Notes: generated by a model from the sequence alone, not told the origin. Shown: positions 33,401 to 43,407, counted from the stretch's first letter. The stretch is DNA of 64,000 nucleotides from Myripristis murdjan (GCF_902150065.1 NC_043990.1:427210-491209); one strand, 5' to 3'. Translations and numbers: made by a program.

Positions 33401-33997
33401 CCTTTTGTAGAAATGACAAAACTTTGGAATCATATATGCCCCCTTTGGCCTGACAGTGTGAAAAATTGACAAATTCTTCCTTTGCTCTTGTTCTACCAAA
33501 TTTCATGCAAATTTCTTCATAATGTTTTGATATCCTGCTGACAAACAAGGAAATGAACAAACAGACAGAGTCAAAAACAGAACTCCTGTCTGACTGCGCT
33601 GGTGGAGCTAATAATGATGTGATTTGTTGATTCTGATGAGTGTGAGTTGTGTCTCTGTTGCCTCATTCATTTAAAATGACATGAAATAACTGACATGTTG
33701 TGTGTGTGTCCTGTGCAGGGGGATTCTGGGGGCCCCATGGTGAAAAAACTGGGCTCCCAGTGGACCCAGGTTGGAATTTCGAGTTTTGTTTCTTCCTCTG
33801 GTTGCGCCCAACCGAACATACCGGCCGGCTTTGCCAGAGTGTCCGAGTTTGAGTCCTGGATCCGCAGCCACATCAAGACCAACCAGCCGGGCTTCGTTCA
33901 TTCGTCTGGTGTCTCCTTCGATGGAGGCGCTCATCTCCTTTGTCTTTCCATTTCTCTGCTTGTGTCCATCTTTCCTGCCGTCTCTCCTCTGAAGTAG
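25489..33997 (+). CDS. Secreted/GPI-anchored chymotrypsin-fold serine protease, elastase-like S1 pocket
   Basis: Six exons with GT-AG introns in matching phases: 25489-25546, 27547-27567 (only 21 bases), 28323-28485, 30927-31195, 32266-32411 and 33719-33997; 311 residues. The ATG is in a perfect GCCACCATG context. Residues 1-19 form a signal peptide. Activation should occur after Arg36 ([17 protein letters not shown]). Catalytic His77 (SAAHC), Asp125 (NDIALLQL) and Ser222 (GDSGGP) are all present. The C-terminus ends in a hydrophobic stretch ([19 protein letters not shown]) like the GPI or membrane tails of prostasin/testisin-type proteases. At least five N-glycosylation sequons are visible. 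The residues before the active serine are GICF instead of the trypsin-like DSCQ, so Asp189 is lost; SFV replaces SWG at 214-216. Architecture suggests the fish PRSS27/prostasin-like group; the pocket resembles neutrophil elastase and proteinase 3. Introns hold a hAT MITE, LINE pieces and another MITE. Confidence 0.88.
25673..26247. mobile_element. hAT MITE in protease intron 1, perfect 8-bp target duplication
   Basis: It begins CAGTGTTG and ends CAACACTG, flanked by the direct repeat GCCATATC at 25665-25672 and 26248-26255. The right end (TTCCAAGTAGCTTGCCCAAC) is typical of a common fish hAT MITE. A CA microsatellite lies inside. Confidence 0.92.
26700..26830. mobile_element. Possible hAT MITE end
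   Basis: AGTGTTGGGAGTAATGCATT followed by ACAAGGTAATCACAAATTTG resembles the start of another fish hAT MITE family. The other end was not found. Confidence 0.4.
27388..27450. repeat. (AT)n and poly(A) in protease intron 1
   Basis: An AT run is followed by an A run of about 23, ending about 97 bases before exon 2. Confidence 0.9.
27575..27614. repeat. (ATTC)n microsatellite
   Basis: A perfect ATTC run starts a few bases after the donor of the 21-base exon 2. Confidence 0.9.
28928..29218 (-). mobile_element. RTE-type LINE endonuclease fragment
   Basis: The minus-strand frame reads [20 protein letters not shown] then [20 protein letters not shown] followed by LSETQR, the N-terminal apurinic endonuclease region of RTE-like LINEs. 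Sequence at 29489-29761 (-) may belong to the same copy. It lies in protease intron 3, opposite to the gene. Confidence 0.75.
30536..30760 (-). mobile_element. LINE 3' tail, inverted, with (AATTC)n
   Basis: Repeated CAATT is followed by AGCCTTTATTGTCTCCGAGG, the inverted end of a fish LINE, in protease intron 3. Confidence 0.65.
31538..31670 (-). mobile_element. LINE 3' tail, inverted
   Basis: CAGATAGATGTGTCTTTATT followed by GTCCCACAGGAAGTTTGTTT fits the inverted end of an L2-type LINE, in protease intron 4. Confidence 0.6.
32763..33395. mobile_element. MITE with repeated GGGGTAAATTGTGCC ends, protease intron 5
   Basis: GGGGTAATTTGTGCC and GGGGTAAATTGTGCC occur at the left, and their reverse complements (GGCACAATTTACCCC twice, GGCACTACTTACCCC once) at the right, ending in ACTCTCCCCTACTG. 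This sub-repeat structure is typical of a fish DNA-transposon derivative. Confidence 0.7.
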
Positions 33998-34160
33998 CAG
34001 CTGTTCTCTCTCAGCGCTTCAGGAGTGTTTTCTTCTGGAAATTCAAATCTGTAGACCAGAGGCTTTTCCAGCTTTTTCCTCCTCTGGACCCCAAGATGAC
34101 TTTGACTAAGCCGTGGAACCTCATTTGAAGTTATTTGGCCTTGTAGGGACCTTTACATCA

Positions 34161-34161
<1 letters not shown>

Positions 34162-34213
<52 letters not shown>

Positions 34214-34260
34214 TATACATATATATATACATATATACATATATATATATATACATACAT
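34162..34260. repeat. (TA)n and mixed TA/CA microsatellite
   Basis: A long TA run followed by CA and TATACA units. Confidence 0.95.
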
Positions 34261-34296
34261 ATTATATCATGAAAGTAGGGCATTTAAGTAGAAGCA

Positions 34297-34893
34297 TACA
34301 CTGGTGATTTCCTCATCTCAAACAATTTCTTGAAACAAAAGCCAACAACAGTGGTGGATATACCACAACAAAAAATGTCAGTGTCAATAACTTGTCATGT
34401 GCCCTTGAGCATCAATTACAGCTTGACAGCGACGTCTCATGCTGTTCACAAGTCGACTTATTGTCTGCTGAGGCATGGCATCCCACTCTTCTTGAAGGGC
34501 GGCCCTCAGGACATTGAGGTTCTGGGGTACAGAGCTCCGAGCCTCTATACGGCCACTCAGCTGATCCCATAGGTTTTCTATGGGATTCAGGTCTGAGAAA
34601 GTGCAGGCCACTCCATCTGAGGTACCCCAGTCTCCAGCAGCCGTTCCCTAATGATACGACCTCGATGAGCTGGAGCATCAAACACCTGATGTGAATTTTG
34701 CCGTTAAACTCCTTGTTAGAGAACAGCAACTTGTGCAAAAAGTACTGAAACACTGAACAGTTGGACATGTGCATTCAAAAGTTTACAGAAGGTCACATTA
34801 AGTTCACCTGTAAAGGTCATAATGCATTTTAGGTTCATCCTGAAATTTCACCCGAAAGCCGAATATCCCTAACTTTTTGTGAGTAGTGTATAA
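34297..34893 (-). mobile_element. Tc1-like transposon, internally deleted
   Basis: The minus-strand frame at 34611-34384 reads SDLNPIENLWDQLSGRIEAR and continues with AALQEEWDAMPQQTISRLVN, the C-terminal end of a Tc1-type transposase; the final Glu of the catalytic triad is in NPIEN. The right edge carries ACTCACAAAAAGTTAGGGAT on the minus strand, the end of this fish Tc1 family, followed by TA. The N-terminal domain and most of the catalytic core are missing. Confidence 0.85.
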
Positions 34894-34899
34894 ATGTAT

Positions 34900-37237
34900 A
34901 TATATATATTACAAGCATTTAAACACAAGAAATATGATCCAGAATCACTGATCTGATGCTTAAATATATCATTTTTTTAATAACTTTGTTTGAAAATTGG
35001 ATTTTCAGCTCAACCAGCATTTATGCAATCATTCTACTTGTATGTTATATGAACATATCAAAAATAATAATACAGTCACATAAGGTATGAAACAGAAATA
35101 TAAAAAATGTCTATGTATAAAACAAAGTAGATAAAATGTACACACTACAAAGAAAGAAAGAAAAGGGCTTGATACCATCTTCAGCTCTTGAACATTTTAG
35201 GTGTTGTGTGCATATATGCCTGGCATGAACACATATATGCACACACACTCCTATATGATCTTATATATGAGCACACATCCTTCAGGAACAGCTTAACAGA
35301 AGTAAAGACGAGGCTCCAGGTGACATGGAATTTGTTTACAGATCACTGACTCTTGGGAATTTGGATAAATCATGTCCCACTAAGAAAAATGCTATTTCTG
35401 TTGGAAATTCAGAACATTTTAATGAATAAAAAGAATCAAGGGTATAATCAGGGGGTCCTTTGCACATTTGTAAGGTTCTTTTATAGGTTTATTTTTAATT
35501 TGTATTAATTTAATGATTATATGTTGGCCCATGGCCTACAAAACCAGTTGTCCTCGGACAGGAGATAATCATTTCAACTTGATTAAAACAACAAAAAGTA
35601 ATAATTTCATTGAATAATATCTTTACCACATGAAAGAGTACATCATATTATGTATTAAAAACTACAAACGATGAGTTTTGAACAATATTTACTATTATTT
35701 TGTGGTTGCTCAAAATGTGTCCCAGATATTCGTCACCACCGTCAGATATATATTTAAAAAATAATAATAAAAAAACTACAAGGTCAGTTACATTCCTGAG
35801 GAGCCCTTTTCAAACCTTCAGCTCTACTGCATGCTTCAAGACCGCTCAGGCTCCTGGAAGTTTGCTATTTTCTCTTAAATCTCTTCATATTTTGCGACAC
35901 TGCTACTGTCACAACCATAACATGTCAACACCGTCACTTCTGTATAAAAATATTAGATTAGATTATGGAATAAATGTATACTTTTTAAGGAGAGGTCTGA
36001 TGCAAGTAGCAACAGGGGGGAAACAAGCTGGCTAATGTGAACAACTCATGCTGATCATGTGAAAGAGCAGGTTTTTGTCTCCACCGTCAGACGTCACCAC
36101 CGTCAGGTTTTCTGTGTGACGGTGATGACTGAAGTCTGAAAAATGCTTAGAACAGAGCTCAGGATTGTTATTTTTTGTACCAAATGGTTAAATAAAGTTG
36201 TTGAGCAAGAAGCCATTGACTTGAGCGGTATAAATTTTGGAAATGTATGTTTTAATGAGGCGACTGTCACCACCGTCAGATTAGTGTCACCACCGTCAGA
36301 GGCAGTTATATTTCTTTTAAATGAATATGCTTACAGTATGCCTCTTTGGTGCTGTTGAATTATTAAAATAATAGTCTCTTTAATACAAAAATATGTTTTT
36401 CAAATTAAAAAAGCATCACAGTGACGGTGTTGACAAAAACAAAGTAGCCTAATAACTGGAAAAACATATTTTATGTAAAAAATGCAAAATGAGGAGGTTG
36501 CACCGGTACATTGCTGAACAGCCAAGACCTTGGCCTATAATGAGATACCTTCAGATTTTGTAATTTAACAAACTTTTTTTTCTCAAAATTAAAACCTGTT
36601 TTATCCAAATTCCCAAGAATCAGTGAGATGCTTCAGGTGTATGTTTAATCTTTTCTAACCTCATGCAGATTAAAACTGCTGTAATCCAGAGAGCGTGGGA
36701 AGGGCTGCAGAGGATTTCCATTTCAGCAAAATGACTTGTCTTGCCAGCAGAGTGACAGAGGCAGTCACATCCGGGTTCACTGTGCTCAGCTGTAATGTGG
36801 GACAGAAAACCCAAAATAATGCAAAATGAAAGGCTCTGGTTTCATCTGTGTGCTGCTTATTCCCAACGGTGTGTTGAGGAAGTCTTTCCAGAGACCAACA
36901 AGAGATGGTCCACAGATTATATCTCAGATTTAATATTGTTCAGTGAAATGATTTGTAAAGAGAAAATCTGTCTATAGGTTATTGCCATGGTGTCCTTCAG
37001 AGTCGGACATGGGGTAAAAAAAAAAAAAAAAAGGGTCAGACAGATCTACAGCCTACTGCAACCACAACTCCGGATCTGTATCAGCCTAAAGAAATGATGT
37101 CTGTGGAGACCAAATGGAACGGAGAGCTGCTCAAATATACCAAATATATTGTTAATATATTGCTCACTAAATCTTTTAATACCAAGACTGGTAGATGTTG
37201 AGAGAACACCATCTACAATAGATGGGAGAAAAGGCAA
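34900..37237. other. AT-rich intergenic DNA with a recurring GTCACCACCGTCAG motif
   Basis: No gene is recognised. GTCACCACCGTCAG or its CACCACCGTCAG core occurs four times exactly between 35732 and 36299, with further near matches. See findings. Confidence 0.5.
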
Positions 37238-37370
37238 GTCAAAGCTAGTTTATTTGTGTAGCACCATTCATACACAAAGTAATTCAAAGTGCTTTATAGA
37301 GGCAAGTGTGAGTACAGTAAGAAAAATAAAACATTGATAAAACACAACAAGTTTAAAATCAATAAAGCGG
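37238..37370. mobile_element. Old LINE/SINE tail
   Basis: GTTTATTTGTGTAGCACCAT followed by a stretch with CAAAGTGCTTTATAGA is a familiar fish retroposon end (minus orientation). Confidence 0.5.
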
Positions 37371-37372
37371 TA

Positions 37373-37475
37373 GAGAAACCAACCGCTGCAGTGTTTGTGG
37401 AGATGATTCATGCCGGCTCACGATCCATCAGTTTGTTGGTGAAGCTGCAAAAAAAAAAAAAAAAAAAAAAAAAAA
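37373..37475 (+). pseudogene. Zinc-finger scrap ending in a run of 27 A
   Basis: GAGAAACC, then one frame over, NRCSVCG, and after a gap IHQFVGEAA, is the last finger and family ending of the cluster's zinc-finger genes, shortened in the middle and frame-shifted. It stops at GAAGCTGC, where a run of 27 A begins (37449). In the intact genes coding sequence continues at that point. Confidence 0.7.
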
Positions 37476-37960
37476 GAAGATAACATAAGCTGATTACTAG
37501 AACTAAAGCCTCACTGACCGGAGGGTACAGCGCAGAGCAGCGCGCACGCGCGTGCACAGCATGACTATACTGCATTGTCTTTTCAAGAGTAGTGCTTCTC
37601 ACACCTCCTGTCTGTGGAGTAAATGATTTGCTTCAGTTTACAACAGTATTGGTCTTTAATCACAGAAAAAAGGAAAAAGAATCTCGCCTATTGTGGAAAG
37701 CAAAAACATCATAGGCTATATCGCTGCCAGTTTTTAAACACACCTGGTTTTCCCAACTTGTTGGATCTCTCTCTCCATGCCTGGGCTTTTTAATGAGATC
37801 CCGGTAGGGCTGCAGTCTGGTGTCGCTCAGCTCTGCACTGTGGTGCTTGTCTAATTTTTTCAATCGAATGGGGGGAAAACTCACTCCCTGTCACTCCATG
37901 TCTGCAGTATCAACGCTCACTATTCCTCACAGAAAGGAAAGTAGTCACTTCTCCTCACTT

Positions 37961-37961
<1 letters not shown>

Positions 37962-38018
<57 letters not shown>
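37962..38018. repeat. (GT)n microsatellite
   Basis: A perfect GT run. Confidence 0.95.
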
Positions 38019-38020
<2 letters not shown>

Positions 38021-38164
38021 TCCCCTGCATGAGCAGAGTGGGTGCTGAGTGTATTCTTTCCTGTGTGTCGAGGGTGTCCGATCTGAATGAAATATTGTGT
38101 TCTTGTCTTGTCGCTGTGATGCAGTAAACTTCTGTCCGCTTTGTGGCTCCGCTCGCGTCTCATT

Positions 38165-38335
38165 TTTCTCCACCCGCATTCCGCCCTATCCTGCCTCTGA
38201 TTGGCTGGTCCTTTCTCTGTCTCTGATTGGCTGGTCGTCTTTGCCTCGGTTGGTTAAGGGCCAGGCTGAGGTTGCGGTCAGCCAATCAGAGGCAGAGGAG
38301 GGGGCGGGTCTTCGCAGAATGCGGGTGGGAAAAAT
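38165..38335 (+). promoter_or_regulatory. Imperfect inverted repeat with CCAAT and GC boxes upstream of zf-E
   Basis: CTGATTGGCTGG occurs twice on the left and CAGCCAATCAGAGGCAGAGG on the right; outer arms CCACCCGCATTCCGCCC and GAATGCGGGTGGG pair as well, and GGGGGCGGG lies between. It is 370-540 bases before the zf-E ATG and could be a promoter or a stem-forming repeat. Confidence 0.45.
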
Positions 38336-38560
38336 AAGGCTGCAGCTCTTTGTTCAAGTCAGTGAAAACAATTTTTTTTTCACTAGAAGAGTCGCTGAAA
38401 ATATACAGTGTAAAAATAACATAAACACAATATTAAAATATTAATCTATACATACATATGAATAAATATAGAAATAATATTTCTATTATTTTATACTGAA
38501 GTACATTTACAGCATTTTATTCCAAATGTATGTAAAATTGTCATTGTGCTCGAACCCGGA

Positions 38561-38569
38561 ACCGGAAGT
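38561..38569 (+). promoter_or_regulatory. ETS-type site ACCGGAAGT upstream of zf-E
   Basis: ACCGGAAGT, within AACCCGGAACCGGAAGTAAA, is kept upstream of the inverted paralogue zf-G (51814-51822). GABPA/ETS sites commonly mark TATA-less housekeeping promoters. Confidence 0.5.
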
Positions 38570-38658
38570 AAATAATTTGTCATGTTTCTGATGTTGCGTT
38601 ACCATCCTCGCTCCCTCTTTGTGTGTGTGTGAGGGTTAAAGTGTGTGCGAGTGGGTTA

Positions 38659-38663
<5 letters not shown>

Positions 38664-38696
<33 letters not shown>
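38664..38696. repeat. (GT)n microsatellite just upstream of zf-E
   Basis: A GT run ends 11 bases before the zf-E ATG. It is a CA/GT-rich tract in zf-G too. Confidence 0.85.
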
Positions 38697-38697
<1 letters not shown>

Positions 38698-38706
38698 CGG
38701 AGGAAG

Positions 38707-40938
38707 ATGCTGCCGCTGCAGCTGCTGAGGGTGTCGGTCCATGAGCGGATCAGCGCCGCTGCTGCAGACTTTCTGCTGCTGCTGGAAAAAGGCAGAGAAG
38801 CGGCTGAGATCCCGGAGCTGAGAGCGCTGCTCACCGAGCGGCTGACGGCGGCCGCGGAGGAGATTGTCGGCCTGTTGGAGAAAACCGTGGCGGAGTACGA
38901 AGACAAAGCTGAGCGGGCAGAGCAAGAGATGTGCCGCCAGAGGAAGCTGCTCAACATCCTGCTGAAGCCCCAAGTCAGGCTGCACAGAGCAGGTCAGTCA
39001 GTCAGTCAGTCAGCCAGTCAGTCAGTCAGTCAGGCTGCACAGAGCAGGTCAGTCAGTCAGTCAGTCAGTCAGTCAGTCAGTCAGTCAGGCTGCACAGAGC
39101 AGGTCAGTCAGGCCCGGCCGGACCCCCGCGTGGGTTTGGTTGGTTAGTTTTCGGCACGAGGAGTGAGACATCTTCGTTTTGAACTAAAGATCTTTCCACA
39201 CAATAAAGACGTTTCTGTCACAGACAAGCAGCACAGAGCAGACAGTTAAACACAGCCGGACATTCAGATGGGGATTCTCTGAGTCGTCTTCTTCTTCTTC
39301 TTCTTCTTCTTCTTCTTCTTCTTCTTCTTCTTCTTCACTGATTTTCTTTGTCAAATATGTCGGACGTGCAGTGGACCAAACCACTGAGCAGCAGGACAGG
39401 AGGTGCGTCCGTCTGTTCCCCCGCCATGATTAACACACGAGCTTCCAAAATATATTGTAGGATTTAGAATTAGACTGTTTGTTTCACCCAGAACCCCGAC
39501 CTCCTCCTCAGCATCTGGACTCTGAAGAGACGTTGCTGTGACTTGGGCCGATTCAGAAGAAAACAATCTGCTGATTCTGGGCTCAGATCAGCAGGATCTC
39601 CTTGTTCCTGTAGGATCTGCTGAGGGGATCAGCTGCAGGCCTGAGACACGGCCAGCAGGGGGCAGCACAGGTGGAGGCTCGGCCAGCAGGGGGCAGCACA
39701 GGTGGAGCCGCCGACAGAGAGGAGAAGAGAAACTAGTCTTCAGTGTTGTTTTCTCATGTATTTACATCTTAAATCTCATAAATGGGGAGTAATTTTCTCA
39801 GAGTACTGCTGCCCCTCCCGGCTCAGGATTTGAGTTTGACACGTGCATCAGTCTAAACCTATGGCTATACAGAATGTAAATATAAAAAAAAAAAAAAATA
39901 CAATTATTTTGGCAGATACTGTGATTGCAAAAATATTTGTGATTTTAGTGATAGATTTTTTTTTATTATTTTTTTTTTTTTCCATTTTTGATTTTGGTCG
40001 GGCAGCTTCAGTCTAAATAGCTGTGAAAACACAACAGTCAGTAAGCCAAAGTACAAATCAGGAGCGTGTCATTGCCAACAAACTGACATTTAAAATAAAT
40101 AAATAAATAAATAAATTTTAAAAAGTCCATGCTTATATGACCTGTCGGACTTTTCCCTCCTCACAGATTTTTTTTTTTTTTTTTTTTGGTCTGTATTTCA
40201 GTTTTCCCTCCAGACGTCCAGCAGCTGTCCATCAAGACAGAGGAGATCAGCCTGGACCAGGAGGAGCCAGAGCCCCCACACATCAAAGAGGAAGAGGAGG
40301 AGCTCTGGACCAATCAGGAGGCAGAGCAGCTTCAGGATCACACCACGTTCCCTGTGAAGAGTGAGGATGATGAGGAGGAAGCTCAGTCTGAAGCAGAGAC
40401 TGAAGACAGCGAAGACGACTGGAAGGAGAGCAGAGAAGCTCAGGCGGGTTCAGACTCACAGGATAAAGTCCTTGTAGGTGATAACAGATTTAATATCGAG
40501 GACAAACCGTTCAGCTGCTCTGTCTGTGGCAAAGCCTTCCAGAAGAAGCCCAACATGCAGAAACACATGAGAGTCCACAGCGGGGAGAAAAAATTCAGCT
40601 GCTCGGTTTGTGCCAAATGTTTTCGGGATAAAGGAGACCTGATCAGACACATGAGGATCCACACGGGGGAGAGACCGTACAGCTGCTCCGTGTGCGGCAA
40701 ACGTTTTAACCACAGCTCTCACGTGGTCACACACATGAGGATACACACCGGAGAAAAACCGTACGGCTGCGGCGAATGCGGCGAAAGGTTTGGTCTCCTC
40801 TCCACGCTGAAGAGACACAGGAGGAGTCACGCCGGAGAGAAACCCTACGGCTGCAGCGCCTGTGGGAGGAGCTTCTACCGCCGGGAGCACCTGAGAAAAC
40901 ACCTGAGAAGAGCGCAGAAGAGAGGAGAGCACAGATAA
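38707..40938 (+). CDS. zf-E: C2H2 zinc-finger protein, 5 fingers, long exon-1 module
   Basis: Exons 38707-38992 and 40202-40938 (or 40214-40938), phase-1 intron, 340 residues. Exon 1 (96 residues, against 57 in zf-C) contains two copies of the helical module: [20 protein letters not shown] and, about 40 residues on, [20 protein letters not shown], followed by [13 protein letters not shown] and PQVRLHRA. Exon 2 reads [20 protein letters not shown], then [29 protein letters not shown] and five regular C2H2 fingers beginning [13 protein letters not shown]; the protein ends shortly after the last finger (RAQKRGEHR) without the CVGE ending. Two in-frame acceptors 12 bases apart would include or skip FPP-D residues. 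The donor region is followed by two further copies of the donor sequence. Exon 1 and linker closely match zf-G. Confidence 0.9.
38981..39114 (+). repeat. GTCA array repeating the zf-E exon-1 end and donor (3 copies)
   Basis: GGCTGCACAGAGCAGGTCAG occurs at the true exon end and twice more downstream, separated by (GTCA)n. It is a short version of the array in zf-G intron 1. Confidence 0.9.
39285..39336. repeat. (CTT)n microsatellite
   Basis: A perfect CTT run. Confidence 0.95.
39488..39715 (+). repeat. Dispersed repeat with two CTCF-like motifs (copy 2)
   Basis: Matches 52008-52230 nearly base for base and 10480-10605 in part. Two CCAGCAGGGGGCAGCACAGG motifs lie 34 bases apart. It is in zf-E intron 1. 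Confidence 0.85.
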
Positions 40939-41662
40939 AGTCAGTCACGCACACAAATGAGGGTTTTCTGACCTCTGCAGTATTTTTTGTGGGCATGAAA
41001 CCAGTGAAACGGTTTAGACAGTGCTTTATTTCTGTGAGGATTTCACTGATCTGATGTGTCACCTTCTTTTTGAAAACCAGACTGAAGTTTGGAGTTTGGA
41101 GTTTAAAGGCTCAGGTCAAGAAAATAAGGCTTTATGAAACCTTTTTGAAATTTGGCTCCTGGCTGGACGCCTCAGTCATAGCGCACGTGGGCGACATCTG
41201 CTGGTCAAAGTGAAGCTGTGCAGTCAAATCAAGCTGCACCTTCACAGGATTTTTTTTTTTTTTTTTTTTTTTAATAGAAATGCAATATATATTTTTGTTT
41301 ACTTGGAATATAAATAACAGCAGCTGACAGTTTGACTTCACTGCATCTCTGTTTCTTGTTGATCTTTGTTCTGCTTAAATGAGCTACACAATGTGACTGA
41401 TGGGTGATGGTGTTTGTTGTAAATGTTATGAATGGAGATCACAAGATGGTGAAGCAAAGGTTTATTCCTCCTGACATATTTGATTGTTCTTTTTTTCTCA
41501 TGTTGTTTCATTTCTATAGTTTTTGCCTTTGCGGAGCAGCATGATGGCCTGATAGAGAAACAGATAGAAGATCAATTGTAAAAAGATTCAGCTTTATTCA
41601 TCTCAGTGGGGAAAACAAATAGGAGGCAACAGAAACACAAGAGAAAGTGGCTACAAGGTGGG
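40939..41662. other. Spacer downstream of zf-E
   Basis: Probably includes the zf-E 3' untranslated region. A poly(T) run lies at 41251-41271. No further gene seen. Confidence 0.4.
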
Positions 41663-41790
41663 ACCGCTCCCTGCTGTTTGTCTCTGTCCCGGGACAGCTG
41701 CTGAGGACGGGACGGCTGTGTTCGTCCCGCCGTTCTGTCCTGTGGGAAGAGAACGGCGGGACGAACCAGACTCCGCTCAAAAATCTGACA
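41663..41790 (+). repeat. Cluster-specific repeat block with 16-bp hairpin (copy 2)
   Basis: Matches zf-H intron 1 (55490-55620). TTCGTCCCGCCGTTCT (41721-41736) and its exact reverse complement (41750-41765) form a perfect stem around a 13-base loop. Confidence 0.85.
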
Positions 41791-43344
41791 GTTTGACACA
41801 TTTTTAAGGCTCTTCTGTTAGACTTTTTTTTCTTAATCCCAAACCAGAAAGCCTTAAGTGTTAGTTAAATAAATCTTGATTCCATCTCTCATAGTGTATG
41901 AATTTTTTTTTTTTTTTTTTGGGGGGGGGGGTGATTTCAGCTGCTACTGAAAATGAAATTGTGCTTTTTCTTGTGATAAATTTCTACAGCAGAGAATCTG
42001 AATGTGTGTTCCTCAAATAAACCACTTTCTGGAAATGTCTGTTGTCTAATGCTTATAATAATAAAAATAATTTTCTGTCGGCTGGGGGACGAAGAGCAAG
42101 GAGACAGAAGTCAGAAATGTTAGATCTTAAACATAAGTAATTATAAATAAAAATTCTAGATGTAACAAATATCTCTTAGATTTGGTGTTGAGGTGTGTTG
42201 TGTTTGATGTGGAACACCAACAAACAAGCTGCTTCTCAGCTGTTTATTAAAATCAACACAAAAAAAAATAAATAAAAAAAAATCACATGGAAATTTCTCT
42301 GAAGAAATGACATCAGCTCACAAACCAACAAAAGAACAGCTGTTTTATTTTTGGTTTTTTTAAATCAAACATGCTGACAGTGTTGGCTGCTCTGAAAAGC
42401 AACTTGCAGGTGAGTCGTCAGTTTTAAACAAACTCGAACAGGCCTGCTGCTCTCTGTGCATTTCATCTGATACATGGAAAAAAAAAAAAAAAAACATTTA
42501 CAGATATGAATGAATGAATTATGAGGATGGTCACTGGTCCTGTACGCTACGCCCACACATCACCTTCAGAATGAAATCTCATCTACTTAAAGAGATTTCC
42601 TCAGTTCATGACTGAAGGTCAATTTGAGCGACATTTTCCCAAAGAAAGCAAAAAAAAAAAAATAATAAAATGACTGATGCTTTATATGACCCGGCTGCTG
42701 TCAGTCTGAATGTCAGCGTCACTGATTTCAAATGAAAATCAAGTTTTAATGTTCATGTTCCCGACGGATCCAAAGTGAAACCAGCAGGTGGCGCCACGGC
42801 TGGTAGTTTTTCAAAAAATGCCGTTAAAAATCCGCCCAGACCGGCCAGGTAACGCCGTCACACACCTGAGCAGGGCCGGCGTTTCAGGGGCCGCAGCAGA
42901 CAGTGAAGGTCCTTCTCACATGAGAGCAGACGGGTGAGGGGGCCGGCGGCTCCGAGGCACTTTGCACTTTTTAAACCAAAAGCAGCTTAAGAGTTGAACC
43001 TCCTCACAGTAAAATGCATCAAATCACATTGAGCTCAGGGCCCCACAAAGGCTGGAGCCGGCCCTGCACGGGAAGAGCCACTCCCATCAGCTGACTGGGT
43101 GGGGCCCTCCATATCATTAGCACAGCGCTTAAAAAATAACCTTTCTCATGGTCAGACTCTGAAACAAGGCACGACTGTGATGCAGGGCGGGGCTCCCTGA
43201 ACCCACAACCAGCATGGACTCCCTGCAGGCCTTTTCTTCAGGACAAATCACAGTATTTCTGGCTTTCCAGGCGCTTCCTGTTCCCTGAGGAGAACCTGAG
43301 GAGAACCTGAGGGAGAGAAGCTGCTCCCCTCAGCGTTATGAACG

Positions 43345-43348
<4 letters not shown>
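41791..43348. other. Intergenic DNA with one MITE
   Basis: No gene recognised. It contains poly(T)/poly(G) at about 41908-41930, an inverted AATAAA (42241) that could serve zf-F, and a CTCF-like CCAGCAGGTGGCGCCA at 42781. Confidence 0.45.
42871..43066. mobile_element. Short MITE with CAGGGCCGGC ends
   Basis: CAGGGCCGGC at the left and GCCGGCCCTG at the right form a perfect 10-base terminal inverted repeat around 196 bases. No clear target duplication. An hAT-like origin is possible. Confidence 0.55.

Positions 43349-43407
<59 letters not shown>
43349..43407. repeat. (CA)n microsatellite
   Basis: A perfect CA run. Confidence 0.95.
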
